DNA from: Chloroflexota bacterium
Lineage (GTDB): Bacteria; Chloroflexota; UBA11872; UBA12225
Direction: 5' to 3'
DNA: 41,552 nt
Assembly (NCBI GenBank): GCA_016199265.1
Contig: JACQGX010000380.1
Coordinates: 1-41,552, forward strand
Shown here: positions 25,644 through 35,606 of the stretch, piece by piece
Numbering within the stretch: the stretch's first letter is position 1
Layout: each line of letters starts with the position of its first letter
Translations under genes and position numbers: made by a program
Notes under the pieces: generated by a model
The model's input: only the letters and a program-made list of their open reading frames with translations
Database searches by the model: none
Told to the model about the DNA's origin: nothing

Positions 25644-26272
25644 TGATCTCTTCTGCTCCTGACTAGTTGTGGGCCACTCCAGATGGCTCTGGCGTCGCGA
25701 CGCACTCGGCGCGAAGTCAGAAGTCGCACGTGGAAGCCCCTTTGACGCGACTGCTTCGTCCGGCAAGGCCAAGAACTCTTCGGCGCGCGGCCGCGCCTTG
25801 CCGAAGCCGGTGTGCTCGATCGGCGGTCGCAGTTCCGAGTTCCTGGTTCCTCGTTCCCAGTTGTTGCTTTCCACGAGGAACGAGGAACCAGGAACTCGGA
25901 ACTGCGTCCATCGCCAGCGAGCGCGCCCCCATGGGGCGCACGCTCGTACTTGCCTAGGCAGTCCCTCCTGTGAATGTATCGATGAAGAAGTGTAGCACCG
26001 TTCAGCCCGTTTGGCTCAACCGGCGCCGACCTGGTGGTGGGAGACCGGCCAAAGTCGGTCCTCGAAATCAGGGTAATTCCCGATTGCGAAGTCACTCACA
26101 ATCCGCTAGTCTTAGCTTGTACACTTTTTCACAAAGTCTGCCGCCGGGCCTAACCCAAAGCCATTGTGGGACTCACAGGCCTCCTCACCTTGCATCTTGC
26201 ACTTGCTCTAGGGGCCCGCGGCACATCGCCTGAACCAGAAGCCCGGAACTCGGACGGAGAAAGAAAGGATCT
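25644..26272. other. 629-bp divergent intergenic region
   Basis: No gene is seen between the ABC ATPase and the DUF4126-like gene. It holds the 30-bp inverted repeat (25828-25906), a GCGCCCC-CAT-GGGGCGC hairpin inside larger CGAGCG/CGCTCG arms (25919-25947), a TTGTACACTTTTTCACAA sequence (26117-26134) with one perfect Rex-type half-site, and a degenerate CTTGCAC word run near 26185-26207. Confidence 0.6.
25828..25906. repeat. Perfect 30-bp inverted repeat of GGAAC/CGAGGAA words
   Basis: The left arm (25828-25857) begins CGCAGTTCCGAGTTCCTGG and its exact reverse complement is at 25877-25906, separated by 19 nt. The arm is made of repeated GTTCC units (GGAAC on the other strand). The same CGAGGAA words recur at 31473-31500. 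Confidence 0.9.
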
Positions 26273-26875
26273 GTGGAATTCATCGCTGCCGTGGCGATCG
26301 GCCTAAACCCCTATGCGGGCGTGCTCCTGCTCGCGGCGTTGGGGGCGTTCACCACTCACGTGCCGCAGGGCGAGCTTTCGGCCATCTTCTCAGGGCCGAC
26401 TATGGCCAGCGTGGCCGTCGCCTTTGGCCTGGCCTTGCCGGTCGATATTGCGCTCGGAAAGTTCGTGCGCTTCGCGCCCACTGTACGCCGCGTTAGCCAG
26501 TTTGTGGCCCCGGCGGCGGCGGCCCTCGCCGCCGTGTCGGTCACGGAGTCCGATCTGCCCTCGGGCCTGGTGGCTGTAGCGAGTGCAGCCACCGCCTGGG
26601 CAGTCGCGGCGATGCTGACGGGTGTCGCGGCACGGGCGAGTCGGTCGGCAGCCTGGATCGGCCTCGGACACATCCCGGTGCTCATGGCGGCCGCGACCGC
26701 GTCCGCGTGCATCGTGCCGTTGGGTCTGGCCAGCAGGGGGATCGGCTACAGCCTCGCCGCCATTGCGGTGGTCACGCTGGCGTGGGCGACGGCCTCGGCA
26801 ATGCGTCATTCTTCGATCGCACGGCGTGCGCCGAGGCGCGCCACCTCCCTCGCGGGTCGGAGGAGCAACCGCTAG
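26273..26875 (+). CDS. DUF4126-like membrane protein
   Basis: A 200-residue membrane protein with about five hydrophobic segments, the first being FIAAVAIGLNPYAGVLLLAA. The pattern (AxGLNPYAG opening, LALPVDIALGKFVRF and a following helical repeat) resembles DUF4126 proteins, whose function is unknown. Start is GTG 26273 with AAAGGA 3 nt upstream. The C-terminus is basic (ARRAPRRATSLAGRRSNR). The small membrane protein at 27019 may belong to the same transcript. Confidence 0.65.
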   Translation: MEFIAAVAIGLNPYAGVLLLAALGAFTTHVPQGELSAIFSGPTMASVAVAFGLALPVDIALGKFVRFAPTVRRVSQFVAPAAAALAAVSVTESDLPSGLVAVASAATAWAVAAMLTGVAARASRSAAWIGLGHIPVLMAAATASACIVPLGLASRGIGYSLAAIAVVTLAWATASAMRHSSIARRAPRRATSLAGRRSNR

Positions 26876-27018
26876 CTGGCGTTGCACATTGCTCGACCCG
26901 CGTCCCTTCCGCAGGCGCCCTGTGCGGGGTCCCGCTCAGGATGAGCTTGCCCGATGATGAGCGGGCGTTGCCCGAGTACGCGCCGCCACTCTGCGGCGGC
27001 GAGCATGAGGAGAAGGAA

Positions 27019-27357
27019 ATGACGTCAACCATCTGGGGTTGGGGTGTCCGGCCGGCGGCAGCGGCGCAGGACACCGACCGAGAAGCCAAGCCGGTGCGCT
27101 TGCCGCCCACAGCCGTGCGTGACGCACACAACGGGGTGGTCTGGCTACACGCCACCGCCACGACGATTTGGCTCTTTGTCGCCACGCTTCTTGGGGCGCT
27201 GATGATGGCGGGGAAGGCGGTGCCTCCGGCGGTGGTAGTCGGCGGCGCCGCGGCGGCGGTGGGCCACGCGCTCTTCCTCACCGCGCATCTGTATCTGGCG
27301 CATGCGGCTCGCCGTCGGGCGGCCCACTCCCCCATCGTCGACCGCGGAAACGGCTGA
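27019..27357 (+). CDS. Small membrane protein of unknown function
   Basis: A 112-residue protein with two transmembrane segments (about residues 46-66, HATATTIWLFVATLLGALMM, and 71-95, VVVGGAAAAVGHALFLTAHL) joined by a short loop. The N-terminal 40 residues are soluble. ATG 27019 follows GAGGAGAAGGAA, a strong ribosome binding site; a longer frame starting at 26941 would lack one. I recognise no family. It lies 143 bp after the DUF4126-like gene in the same direction and ends 27 bp before the convergent VWA gene. Confidence 0.6.
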   Translation: MTSTIWGWGVRPAAAAQDTDREAKPVRLPPTAVRDAHNGVVWLHATATTIWLFVATLLGALMMAGKAVPPAVVVGGAAAAVGHALFLTAHLYLAHAARRRAAHSPIVDRGNG

Positions 27358-27384
27358 AGCGCTGGCCCGGTACCTCACAGACTC

Positions 27385-29355
27385 TCAGCCTGCATAGCGC
27401 CGCGGTGCGGCGCCATTGCCGTCCTTCCAGTAGTACTTCGGCGCTTCCAGTACGAACTCACGCAACGTCGGAATCGCGGCGATGCGCATTTCCGCCACCG
27501 GCGGCTCGGGCGCGTGGTCGCCGAGCACCCACACCAGCACATCCTTCAACAGGTCGGTGCGCCGCACCGAATCAGCTTGGTCGTGGGCGCTCCACTGCCC
27601 GTCGGTGAAGACCCATAGACGCTTTTGCTCGTACGGCTGGTGGCCCAGCCACTCGGCCGTCAGCGCGACCGCCGGCCCAAAGGGCGTGCCGCCGTGCGGG
27701 GCGATCTTCCGGCCGAGAGCGACGAGCGGTGCGCCCTCGGCCGGCGGCTCCATCCGTACCCATTCCGGGCCAAACGCAAACGCGGTCACGTGCGCGCCGA
27801 CTGCCGCACACGCTGCTTCTGCCAGGATCGCTACCTCACGTAGCTGCCGCGCCCACGGGACCATCGACGCCGAGCAGTCGAGCAGCAGGTAGAGCGCATG
27901 CGCCGGCTCAGGCTCCTGGATCAGCTTGACGAAGACGTGTTCGCGACCGGTGAGCGCGGCAGGAAGCCGGTTGCGATCGATGCGGCCGCTCCGTTGGAAC
28001 CGGCGGGGCGCGTGCGCGTAGTAGTCGTCACTCGCGGCACGCAGTCTCGCCACGAGACTCTCGATCTCTGGGGCCAGCGCGCCGCGCAACTGCCAGTAGG
28101 CGGCGCGGTCGGCAGATGTCGCCGAGATGACGTGCAGCGCCCCGAGCGCGCCGGCGCCCGCGCCGGCCAATCCCGCGTGCGCGTTTTGCAGCGACTCGTC
28201 GTCGAGTCTGCCCCACTCATGGGCCGCGTCATCCCGCGCGTCGGGAGCAACCGCCGTTGCCCGTTGCGGTCCCCACTCGTTGTTGCCTTTGTCGCAGACC
28301 TCTTCGGCGCGGCTGCCGCCGAGGAGTGTCGTGGTGGCCGCTACGGCGGTCGAGCCCGGCGGGACGTGCCCTCCCACGCGCCCCACCGCGCTCGACGCCG
28401 CGTCCCACGGAGACGTTCGGGCGGCCAGAGGCCCTGCCAGGCTGGCGCGCACCTGCGCTGTGGCGGCCGCGATTGCGGCGGTGGCGGGAGAACGCGCGAT
28501 CTCTTCGAGCGCGCGCTGCAGCGCGGCGGCGTGGCGCCAGCGTCCCCACGCCGGGCGCAACCACGTTGGACGCTGCAGATGCGCTGGCGGAATGAGCTTA
28601 AGCCGCGCCGCCTGCTCGACGACGTCGAGCGTCCGTGGGATCTGCCGCAAGTCGCCGGTATCCGTACCGGCGAGCGTGCTGACCGCCTCGCGCAGATCTG
28701 CCGGCAGCGCAACGTGGTCGACCATTGCCGGTGCCAACGCCAAGAGCAACTCCTCCCACCTCGTCGCCTTGACAGATGCCGCCGGTGGCGCAAGCCGATC
28801 GGCCAGTCCGGGCCGCGCAGCGATGTCCAGCGCCCGGTCGACCCCATCGGCCCACGTAGCAGCCACCCACACCGCCGCGTCTCGGTTGCGCTGTGACCAC
28901 TCCGCAGCCCGCCGGGGCATGACCAGATCCGGATGAGCCGCCGCCAGCGCATCGCGGATGATCGGCGCGGGTACTGCAAACGCGTTCCAGGGCTCCCACG
29001 GCAGGCGGATCTCGTCGTTGGGTCGGCTCCACACGCGCCACAGGAGAGTCACTTCGCGCACGCCATGGCGATGGTGCGTGAGTAGATGCTCGAGCTCGAC
29101 CTCGGCATTGGCAAAGGCTTCCGCCGGCGGGAGGTGCCCCGGCGGGCGCGCCAGGTGGATCACCTCGTCCCAACATCCTTCGGTCACCAGCGAAAACTGA
29201 ACGGCGATGGGCACACCCGTGCGCAGGCGGGCGTACGCCGCCAATTCGGCCTCCCACGCGCCGTACGGCCGGTGTCCGTGGTCGGTCTCAAAGTCTATCG
29301 CCTGCGGTCGTGGCAGCCAGATGCCGGCTCGCAAGCGCCGCAGCAGTCCGATCAT
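27385..29355 (-). CDS. VWA-domain protein, CobT/CoxE-like partner of a MoxR ATPase
   Basis: A 656-residue cytoplasmic protein. The C-terminal ~180 residues form a von Willebrand A domain with an intact MIDAS: D493-C-S-A-S497 (LLLDCSASMVPWARQL), Thr in PHGGTPFGPA and Asp in WVFTDGQWSAHD. Before it, YYAHAPRRFQRSGRIDRNRL resembles the linker of CobT and related VWA proteins. The N-terminal ~440 residues are helical with a Gly/Ala-rich stretch (about 325-405) and no known domain. The start codon overlaps the stop of the MoxR-type ATPase gene by ATGA, so the pair is coupled. Such pairs act as metal-chelatase or protein-remodelling machines. The usual large target subunit is not encoded nearby. Confidence 0.85.
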   Translation of the reverse strand: MIGLLRRLRAGIWLPRPQAIDFETDHGHRPYGAWEAELAAYARLRTGVPIAVQFSLVTEGCWDEVIHLARPPGHLPPAEAFANAEVELEHLLTHHRHGVREVTLLWRVWSRPNDEIRLPWEPWNAFAVPAPIIRDALAAAHPDLVMPRRAAEWSQRNRDAAVWVAATWADGVDRALDIAARPGLADRLAPPAASVKATRWEELLLALAPAMVDHVALPADLREAVSTLAGTDTGDLRQIPRTLDVVEQAARLKLIPPAHLQRPTWLRPAWGRWRHAAALQRALEEIARSPATAAIAAATAQVRASLAGPLAARTSPWDAASSAVGRVGGHVPPGSTAVAATTTLLGGSRAEEVCDKGNNEWGPQRATAVAPDARDDAAHEWGRLDDESLQNAHAGLAGAGAGALGALHVISATSADRAAYWQLRGALAPEIESLVARLRAASDDYYAHAPRRFQRSGRIDRNRLPAALTGREHVFVKLIQEPEPAHALYLLLDCSASMVPWARQLREVAILAEAACAAVGAHVTAFAFGPEWVRMEPPAEGAPLVALGRKIAPHGGTPFGPAVALTAEWLGHQPYEQKRLWVFTDGQWSAHDQADSVRRTDLLKDVLVWVLGDHAPEPPVAEMRIAAIPTLREFVLEAPKYYWKDGNGAAPRRYAG

Positions 29356-30293
29356 GCTGTAAGGATGCCACGCGCTTGCGGATAGTGCGCAACGAGTACG
29401 CGCTCGAGCTGCCGCAGGCTGCGCTGGCGCTCGCCGACACCCGTCAGCGCGAGCGCGTTGAGCGTGCGCACGGCGGCGGGCAACCCTACGGCCAGCCGGT
29501 GCGCTGCGAAGTTGAGTGCAAACCGCATGTCCGGAAAGAGCCCTAGCTCCTGCTGCTCGTAGAGTTGGCGCAGATCGGTGAAGAGCGCGAGGTCTCGTGT
29601 GAACTCGGCAGGCGAACGAGCCAATTCCGGATCCGCCGCCGCCAGGCGGGCCGCCAAGATCTTGGCTTCGTCGGCCTGGCTCGGCTGGGGGAACTCGATC
29701 GCGCCCAGTCGCGAGAGCAGCGCCGGCTCGGGCATGCGACCCTGGAATGGGTTCCACGTCACGGCGACTAAGGTGCCCGGGTGCAGCAGGATCGCCTGCG
29801 GCGCGCCCTCCAAGCTGGGAATCACGACGCGCCGTTCGGAGACGAGATCGTGCAGCAGCGTCTGCATCGACGGCTCGACGGCCTGGATCTCGTTGAGTAC
29901 GAGCAGCGCCCCGCGTTGCGCCCACCACGTCAATTTCCCGACCCGTTCGACGGTCGTGCCTGACAACAGCGCGGTACCGCCGACGAGCTCGACGAGGTCG
30001 AGCCCCGCCGAGAGGTCGACGGCAAACATCGGGATCCTGAGCGTCGCCGCTGCCTGGCGCAGCAGCGCGTTCTTCCCGGTGCCCGGCACGCCGAAGATTC
30101 CGATGCAGCCGAAGCCGAGCCGCCAGCGCAGCCCGAGGTGCTCGGCCATCAAGATCTGCGTTTGCCCGACGATGTACGCCGGATCGGGCATGGGGATCGC
30201 GCTCTCCCAAACGGCGCACTCCTGCGACTCACTGCCCTCCCAACGCGGCGGCCGCCACCGCGGCGACCCCAGGGCCTCAGCAAAGGTTTGCAT
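29352..30293 (-). CDS. MoxR-family AAA+ ATPase with atypical Walker motifs
   Basis: A 313-residue AAA+ protein. The P-loop is G68-VPGTGKN75, where the usual Thr/Ser after Lys is Asn. Walker B is LLVLN134E135, with Asn for the usual Asp. Sensor-1 N181 (VAVTWNP) and the arginine in PEPALLSRLGAIEF (R195) are present. Residues ~200-313 are a helical lid. MoxR proteins power maturation of enzyme complexes together with VWA partners such as the one encoded next. Both Asn replacements could weaken Mg2+/ATP handling, so the protein may hydrolyse ATP slowly or act as a binding-only switch. Start: ATG 30293 begins the conserved region; no strong ribosome binding site is seen. Confidence 0.85.
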   Translation of the reverse strand: MQTFAEALGSPRWRPPRWEGSESQECAVWESAIPMPDPAYIVGQTQILMAEHLGLRWRLGFGCIGIFGVPGTGKNALLRQAAATLRIPMFAVDLSAGLDLVELVGGTALLSGTTVERVGKLTWWAQRGALLVLNEIQAVEPSMQTLLHDLVSERRVVIPSLEGAPQAILLHPGTLVAVTWNPFQGRMPEPALLSRLGAIEFPQPSQADEAKILAARLAAADPELARSPAEFTRDLALFTDLRQLYEQQELGLFPDMRFALNFAAHRLAVGLPAAVRTLNALALTGVGERQRSLRQLERVLVAHYPQARGILTA

Positions 30294-30407
30294 GTCCGAC
30301 TAGGGAATTGTAGGCGGCCGCGACGAAACGTGAAACGAGCGCGTAACATGTAGTGCGTTATTGGGGTGTCGCGTCAGCTACCGGCTGCGCATTACGCACG
30401 ACGGTCT

Positions 30408-31412
30408 CTATCGTCCCAGCGACTTACGCAGGATGTCGAGGTTTTCGAGAGCAAGCCCTGTGCCCAGCGCGACGCAGTCGAGTGGGCGTTCGGCGACGTG
30501 GCACGGGATACCGGTCACGTTCGTGAGCAGTTGGTCGAGGTTGCGCAGCAGCGATGTGCCTCCCGTCATCACCATGCCCTTGTCGATGATGTCGGACGAA
30601 AGCTCGGGCGGCGTCTGCTCCAGCACGTGTTTGACCGCGGCGACGATCTGGTCGAGCGGCTCGGAGATCGCATCGGTGATCTCGTCGGAGGTCACCGTCA
30701 CGGTCTTGGGCAGGCCGGCGATCTGATCCCGCCCGCGCACGTCGACTCTCAGCGGTGTCTCCAGCGGCAACGCGCTGCCTACCTGGATCTTGACCTCCTC
30801 GGCCATGTGTTCGCCGATGATCAGGTTGTAGCGCCGCTTGATGTAGGCGGCGATCGCGTCGTCGATCCGGTTGCCGCCCACGCGCTCCGAGCGCGAGACG
30901 ACGATCCCGTTCAGCGAGATGACCGCCACCTCGGTCGTCCCGCCGCCGATGTTGACGATCATGTTGCCGCTGGGATACGAGATCGGCACGTTGGCGCCGA
31001 TCGCGGCGGCGAGCGGCTCCTGGATCAGGTAGACGTCGCGTGCGCCGGCCTGAAGCGCCGCGTCGGTCACGGCGCGCCGTTCAACGCTCGTGACGCCGCA
31101 GGGGACGGACACCATGACCTCCGGCTTCCATATCGGAAACCGGCCACACACCTTGTGGATGAAGTACCGCAGCATCGCCTCGGTGACGACGTAGTCGGCG
31201 ATGACGCCGTTGCGCATCGGGCGGATCACCTGGATGCTGCCCGGCGTGCGGCCGAGCATCTGGCTCGCGTCGTCGCCCACGGCTTCGATGCGGTTGTCGG
31301 CCGTGGAGATGGCCACGACCGAGGGCTCGTTGATCACGATCCCCTTGCCGCGCACGAAGACGAGCACGTTGGCCGTGCCGAGGTCGATGCCGATCTGTCG
31401 GGAAAATGGCAC
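30408..31412 (-). CDS. MreB-like actin homologue (second paralogue)
   Basis: A 334-residue MreB/Mbl-type protein. The phosphate-1 loop is [20 protein letters not shown]. The catalytic segment is YLIQ131E132PLAAAIGAN, where the Glu before Pro (catalytic in MreB) is kept but the preceding Glu is Gln. Phosphate-2 is MIVN154[13 protein letters not shown], with Asn in place of the nearly invariant Asp. The adenosine motif is [15 protein letters not shown]. It lacks the N-terminal hydrophobic extension of the operon MreB, so membrane attachment must differ. It lies between murA (184 bp upstream) and the MoxR/VWA pair on the same strand. A wall-related or regulatory filament is likely; its polymer dynamics may be slower. 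Confidence 0.93.
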   Translation of the reverse strand: MPFSRQIGIDLGTANVLVFVRGKGIVINEPSVVAISTADNRIEAVGDDASQMLGRTPGSIQVIRPMRNGVIADYVVTEAMLRYFIHKVCGRFPIWKPEVMVSVPCGVTSVERRAVTDAALQAGARDVYLIQEPLAAAIGANVPISYPSGNMIVNIGGGTTEVAVISLNGIVVSRSERVGGNRIDDAIAAYIKRRYNLIIGEHMAEEVKIQVGSALPLETPLRVDVRGRDQIAGLPKTVTVTSDEITDAISEPLDQIVAAVKHVLEQTPPELSSDIIDKGMVMTGGTSLLRNLDQLLTNVTGIPCHVAERPLDCVALGTGLALENLDILRKSLGR

Positions 31413-31472
31413 GCCGGAATTCTACCGTGATTACGCCACGATTCGCGTGCCAGGGGGACAGTCGAACCTCAA

Positions 31473-31605
31473 ACGAGGAACGAGGAACGAGGAACGCCCT
31501 TCGACAGGCTCAGGGTGAGCGGTGTGGGTAGTGTGAGAGGCGCACCCATCCGCTCGTGGTGAGCCTGTCGAACCACGTTCTTCGTTCTTCGTTCGTCATT
31601 CGTCT
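31473..31605. repeat. Composite inverted repeat of AACGAGG/AACGAAG words with nested TTCGACAGGCTCA core
   Basis: The left arm carries AACGAGG tandem units, then CCTTCGACAGGCTCAGGGTG and AGCGG. The right arm read on the minus strand carries AACGAAG units with GTTCGACAGGCTCACCACG and AGCGG at the inner end. The two halves align along ~48 bp with word-level substitutions. The outer word on the right overlaps the last codons and the stop of murA (31596). The left end lies about 60 nt upstream of the mreB2 start. Confidence 0.75.
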
Positions 31606-32888
31606 GTCTCCACCAGCTCCGCCCCCAGCGACCGGAACCGCCCGGTGATGTCCTCATAGCCCCGCTCGGCGTGTTGGAAGTCGGCGATGTGCGTCGCACC
31701 TTCGGCGACCAGGCCGGCGATGATCAGCGCGATGCCGCAACGGAGATCGAGCGCGCGCACATGTCCTCCCTGCAGCCGGGCAGGACCGTAGACGTACGCC
31801 TTGCTGGCGTGCTTCGTCGTGCCGTTGACGCCGTTGGTCTCGATCGCGGCGCCCAGCTTTTGCAGCTCCTCGACGTAGCCGAAGCGATCCTCGAACACGC
31901 GCTCGTGGATGATGCTGGTGCCGTCTGCCTGCGTCAGCAACGCGCAGAATGGCGTTTGTAAATCGGTCGGGAAACCGGGGTAATGGATCGCCTGCACCTC
32001 CACCGCGCGGAGCGGCTTCGAGCGCCGTACCAGGATGGCGTTGTCGCGCTCGTACACTTCCGCGCCGCACTGCTCGAGCTTGAAGCGCACCGACTCGAGG
32101 TGCTCTGGTACGACCCGCCGGATCACCACGTCGCCGCCGGTCGCCGCGGCCGCGATCGCGAAGCTGCCGGCCTCGATCCGGTCTGGCATCGCCCACGTAC
32201 GTGCGCCGTGCAGCGCCGGGACGCCGACAATTTCGATCTTCGGGGTTCCCGCCCCTCGAATCATCGCTCCCATGCGGCACAGGTGCTCGGCGAGGGCGAC
32301 GACCTCCGGATCGCACGCTGCGTTGAGAATCGTGGTCGTTCCGTCGGCCAGGCACGCCGCCATCATCAGATTCTCGGTGCCCGTGTGGCTGGGGTAGTCC
32401 AGGTAGATCTTGGCGCCGCGCAGCCCGGTCGTCTGCGCCCGGTACGTGCCGTTGTCGTGCAGCACCTCGGCGCCCATGAGCTGGAACCCGTGCACGTCGA
32501 CGTTCACCGGACGCTCGCCGATCTTACAGCCGCCCGGCTTGGGCGCGTCGACCATACCGTGCCGGGCGAGCATCGGGCCGACGAGCACGAACGACGAGCG
32601 TTCCTTTTCCGCCAGCGCCGCCGGAATCGAGGAGGCCTTGAGCCGTTCGGCAATGAGGGTCATGCGGTGCGCGCCGGCGTCGTACTCGACGATCGCGCCG
32701 AGCGCACGCAGAATCTGGGCCTGTGTCCGGATGGCCTCGATGTTCGGCACGTTCTCCAGCACGACCGGTTCACGCGTGAGCAGTGCCGACGCCATCATCT
32801 TGGTCGCGGCGTTCTTCGCGCCGTTGACGGTCATTTCACCCGTGAGACGCGCACCTCCGGTGACGACCATCCGGCGTCGTGCGCTCAT
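31596..32888 (-). CDS. murA: UDP-N-acetylglucosamine 1-carboxyvinyltransferase
   Basis: A 430-residue enolpyruvyl transferase catalysing the first committed step of peptidoglycan precursor synthesis in the cytoplasm. K25-N26 in TVNGAKNAATKMM and the active-site C121 in KPGGCKIGERPVNVDVHGFQ are present, so a fosfomycin-sensitive type is expected. SHTGTENLMMAACLADGTTT and the C-terminal DLRCGIALIIAGLVAEGATH also match. The ATG at 32888 is chosen because AGGAG lies 8 nt upstream; the ATG at 32894 has it too close. Located between the ATP synthase operon and the second MreB. Its last codons (ETDE-stop) fall in a tandem-word repeat arm. Confidence 0.96.
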   Translation of the reverse strand: MSARRRMVVTGGARLTGEMTVNGAKNAATKMMASALLTREPVVLENVPNIEAIRTQAQILRALGAIVEYDAGAHRMTLIAERLKASSIPAALAEKERSSFVLVGPMLARHGMVDAPKPGGCKIGERPVNVDVHGFQLMGAEVLHDNGTYRAQTTGLRGAKIYLDYPSHTGTENLMMAACLADGTTTILNAACDPEVVALAEHLCRMGAMIRGAGTPKIEIVGVPALHGARTWAMPDRIEAGSFAIAAAATGGDVVIRRVVPEHLESVRFKLEQCGAEVYERDNAILVRRSKPLRAVEVQAIHYPGFPTDLQTPFCALLTQADGTSIIHERVFEDRFGYVEELQKLGAAIETNGVNGTTKHASKAYVYGPARLQGGHVRALDLRCGIALIIAGLVAEGATHIADFQHAERGYEDITGRFRSLGAELVETDE

Positions 32889-33426
32889 TGTCATTGCTCC
32901 TACGGCGTCAACCGGAAAGGGGACGGCGGCGAGAGCCGGCACGGTCCTGATCGATGGCGTCATGCGAGGTGCCCCATTCGCGTCCGCCGGCGCCGGCAAG
33001 CGAACCGTGCCGGGTACGTGGGTCGGGTGGGCTGCGCGGGCTGGCGAAGCTGGATGTACGGCTGGGGTTGGGGAAATCGACGGCCGGCTGATCGCAACCA
33101 CAAGAGGTCTCCACCGGACCCTAACGCGGGAGGGCCCGCAGCGCCTCGCCGGCTCTGCCGTCCAATGCCGGTGCTCGACCGGGCACTCACGTCGCCGCCG
33201 TCGTTCGCGTCGCTTACATCACCCCACATTACCAGAATGGTACCGCGCGCGAGAGCCGAAGAAAAGCGGACGAAACTCGGCGGGTGCAGACAAATGTTCC
33301 GGATGCGGGGAGGACGTGTAGGGGCGTATCAAGATGCGCCCGGCCGCCGCCCCTGGACGTATAGCTATACGCCCCTACAAGCCGGTGGCGGTCCCCGGAA
33401 CTTTGCCAGACCCCGGCGTCGTTCTC
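32889..33426. other. 538-bp intergenic region between atpC and murA
   Basis: No gene is seen. It contains copy 2 of the 120-bp element starting 25 nt past the atpC stop; 32900-33240 is GC-rich sequence that presumably includes the murA promoter. I could not identify a convincing -35/-10 pair in it. Confidence 0.55.
33282..33401. repeat. 120-bp palindromic dispersed element, copy 2
   Basis: Same length, orientation and order of parts as 20289-20408: GTTCCGGATGCGGGG, TGTAGGGGCGTAT, a Gly-codon-like CCGCCCCTGG centre, ATACGCCCCTACA, GTCCCCGGAAC. In the left internal hairpin, ATACGCC of copy 1 is ATGCGCC here, which still pairs through G-U; one position of the right hairpin is unpaired. It lies directly downstream of atpC and could act as an operon-end structure. 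Confidence 0.85.
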
Positions 33427-33882
33427 TCAGGCCGCTCCGCCCACACCGCCGGCGACGGGCGGCGGACGGCTGCCACGCCGCCGCCGCATTCGCTCGACGG
33501 CTTGGAGGCGAGCGAGCGCCCGTGCCAGAGCAGCGCGCGCCCGCTCGTAGTCGATGTCGGGTGCCCGCTGCGCCAGCCGCGCGAGCGCCCGGCGCCGTGC
33601 CTCCTCGGCACGCGCGACGTCGATCTCCTCCGCCCGCTCGGCCGAGTCGGCGAGGATGACGACTCGGTTGTCCCCGACTTCCATGAAGCCGCCGGCAATG
33701 GCGAGCACCACTTCGTCGGCACCCTTCTTCAGGCGTACCTCGCCGGGCGAAAGCAGCGTGAGCAGCGGGGCATGGCGGGGCAGAACGCCTATCTGCCCCC
33801 CTGGTGTGTTGGCGAGCACCTCGTCCACAGTCTCACTGAGCACCGAGCGCTCGGCGGCGACGACATCAACGTGTAGCGGCAT
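33427..33882 (-). CDS. atpC: ATP synthase epsilon subunit
   Basis: A 151-residue F1 epsilon subunit that links the gamma stalk to the c-ring and can inhibit ATP hydrolysis. The N-terminal beta-sandwich (MPLHVDVVAAERSVLSETVD, GQIGVLPRHAPLLTLLSPGE, VVLAIAGGFMEVGDNRVVIL) is followed by the C-terminal helical hairpin (about 85-130) and a short Pro/Gly/Arg-rich tail (RMRRRRGSRPPPVAGGVGGA) that is longer than usual. Last gene of the atp operon. A GTAGGCA word repeat occupies the gap between atpD and this start, and no strong ribosome binding site is seen. Confidence 0.96.
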   Translation of the reverse strand: MPLHVDVVAAERSVLSETVDEVLANTPGGQIGVLPRHAPLLTLLSPGEVRLKKGADEVVLAIAGGFMEVGDNRVVILADSAERAEEIDVARAEEARRRALARLAQRAPDIDYERARAALARALARLQAVERMRRRRGSRPPPVAGGVGGAA

Positions 33883-33892
33883 GGCAATGTCT

Positions 33893-33981
33893 CAGTAGGC
33901 AGTAGGTAGTAGGCAGTAGGCGGTGGTTCGCTTCGCTCGCCGGGGTGGGGCGGGAACTGCTTACTGCCTACTGCCTACTCG
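33893..33981. repeat. Inverted repeat of CAGTAGG(CA/TA) words between atpD and atpC
   Basis: The left arm has tandem CAGTAGG/TAGTAGG units (33893-33923); the right arm, the complementary ACTGCCT units, is at 33956-33980. The loop is GC-rich. The right arm starts 1 nt past the atpD stop and the left arm ends 10 nt before the atpC start, so the whole gap is the element. Confidence 0.85.
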
Positions 33982-35604
<1,623 letters not shown>

Positions 35605-35606
35605 CG

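Noticed and set aside
26117-26134. A second Rex operator upstream of the DUF4126-like gene
   Set aside because: TTGTACACTTTTTCACAA has one perfect half-site but the other matches only 5 of 7; no clear promoter pairs with it. Mentioned in the region entry only.
27385-30219. A 944-codon version of the VWA protein
   Set aside because: The first ~288 codons run through the MoxR gene in another frame; the ATGA overlap and the family N-terminus support the start at 29355.
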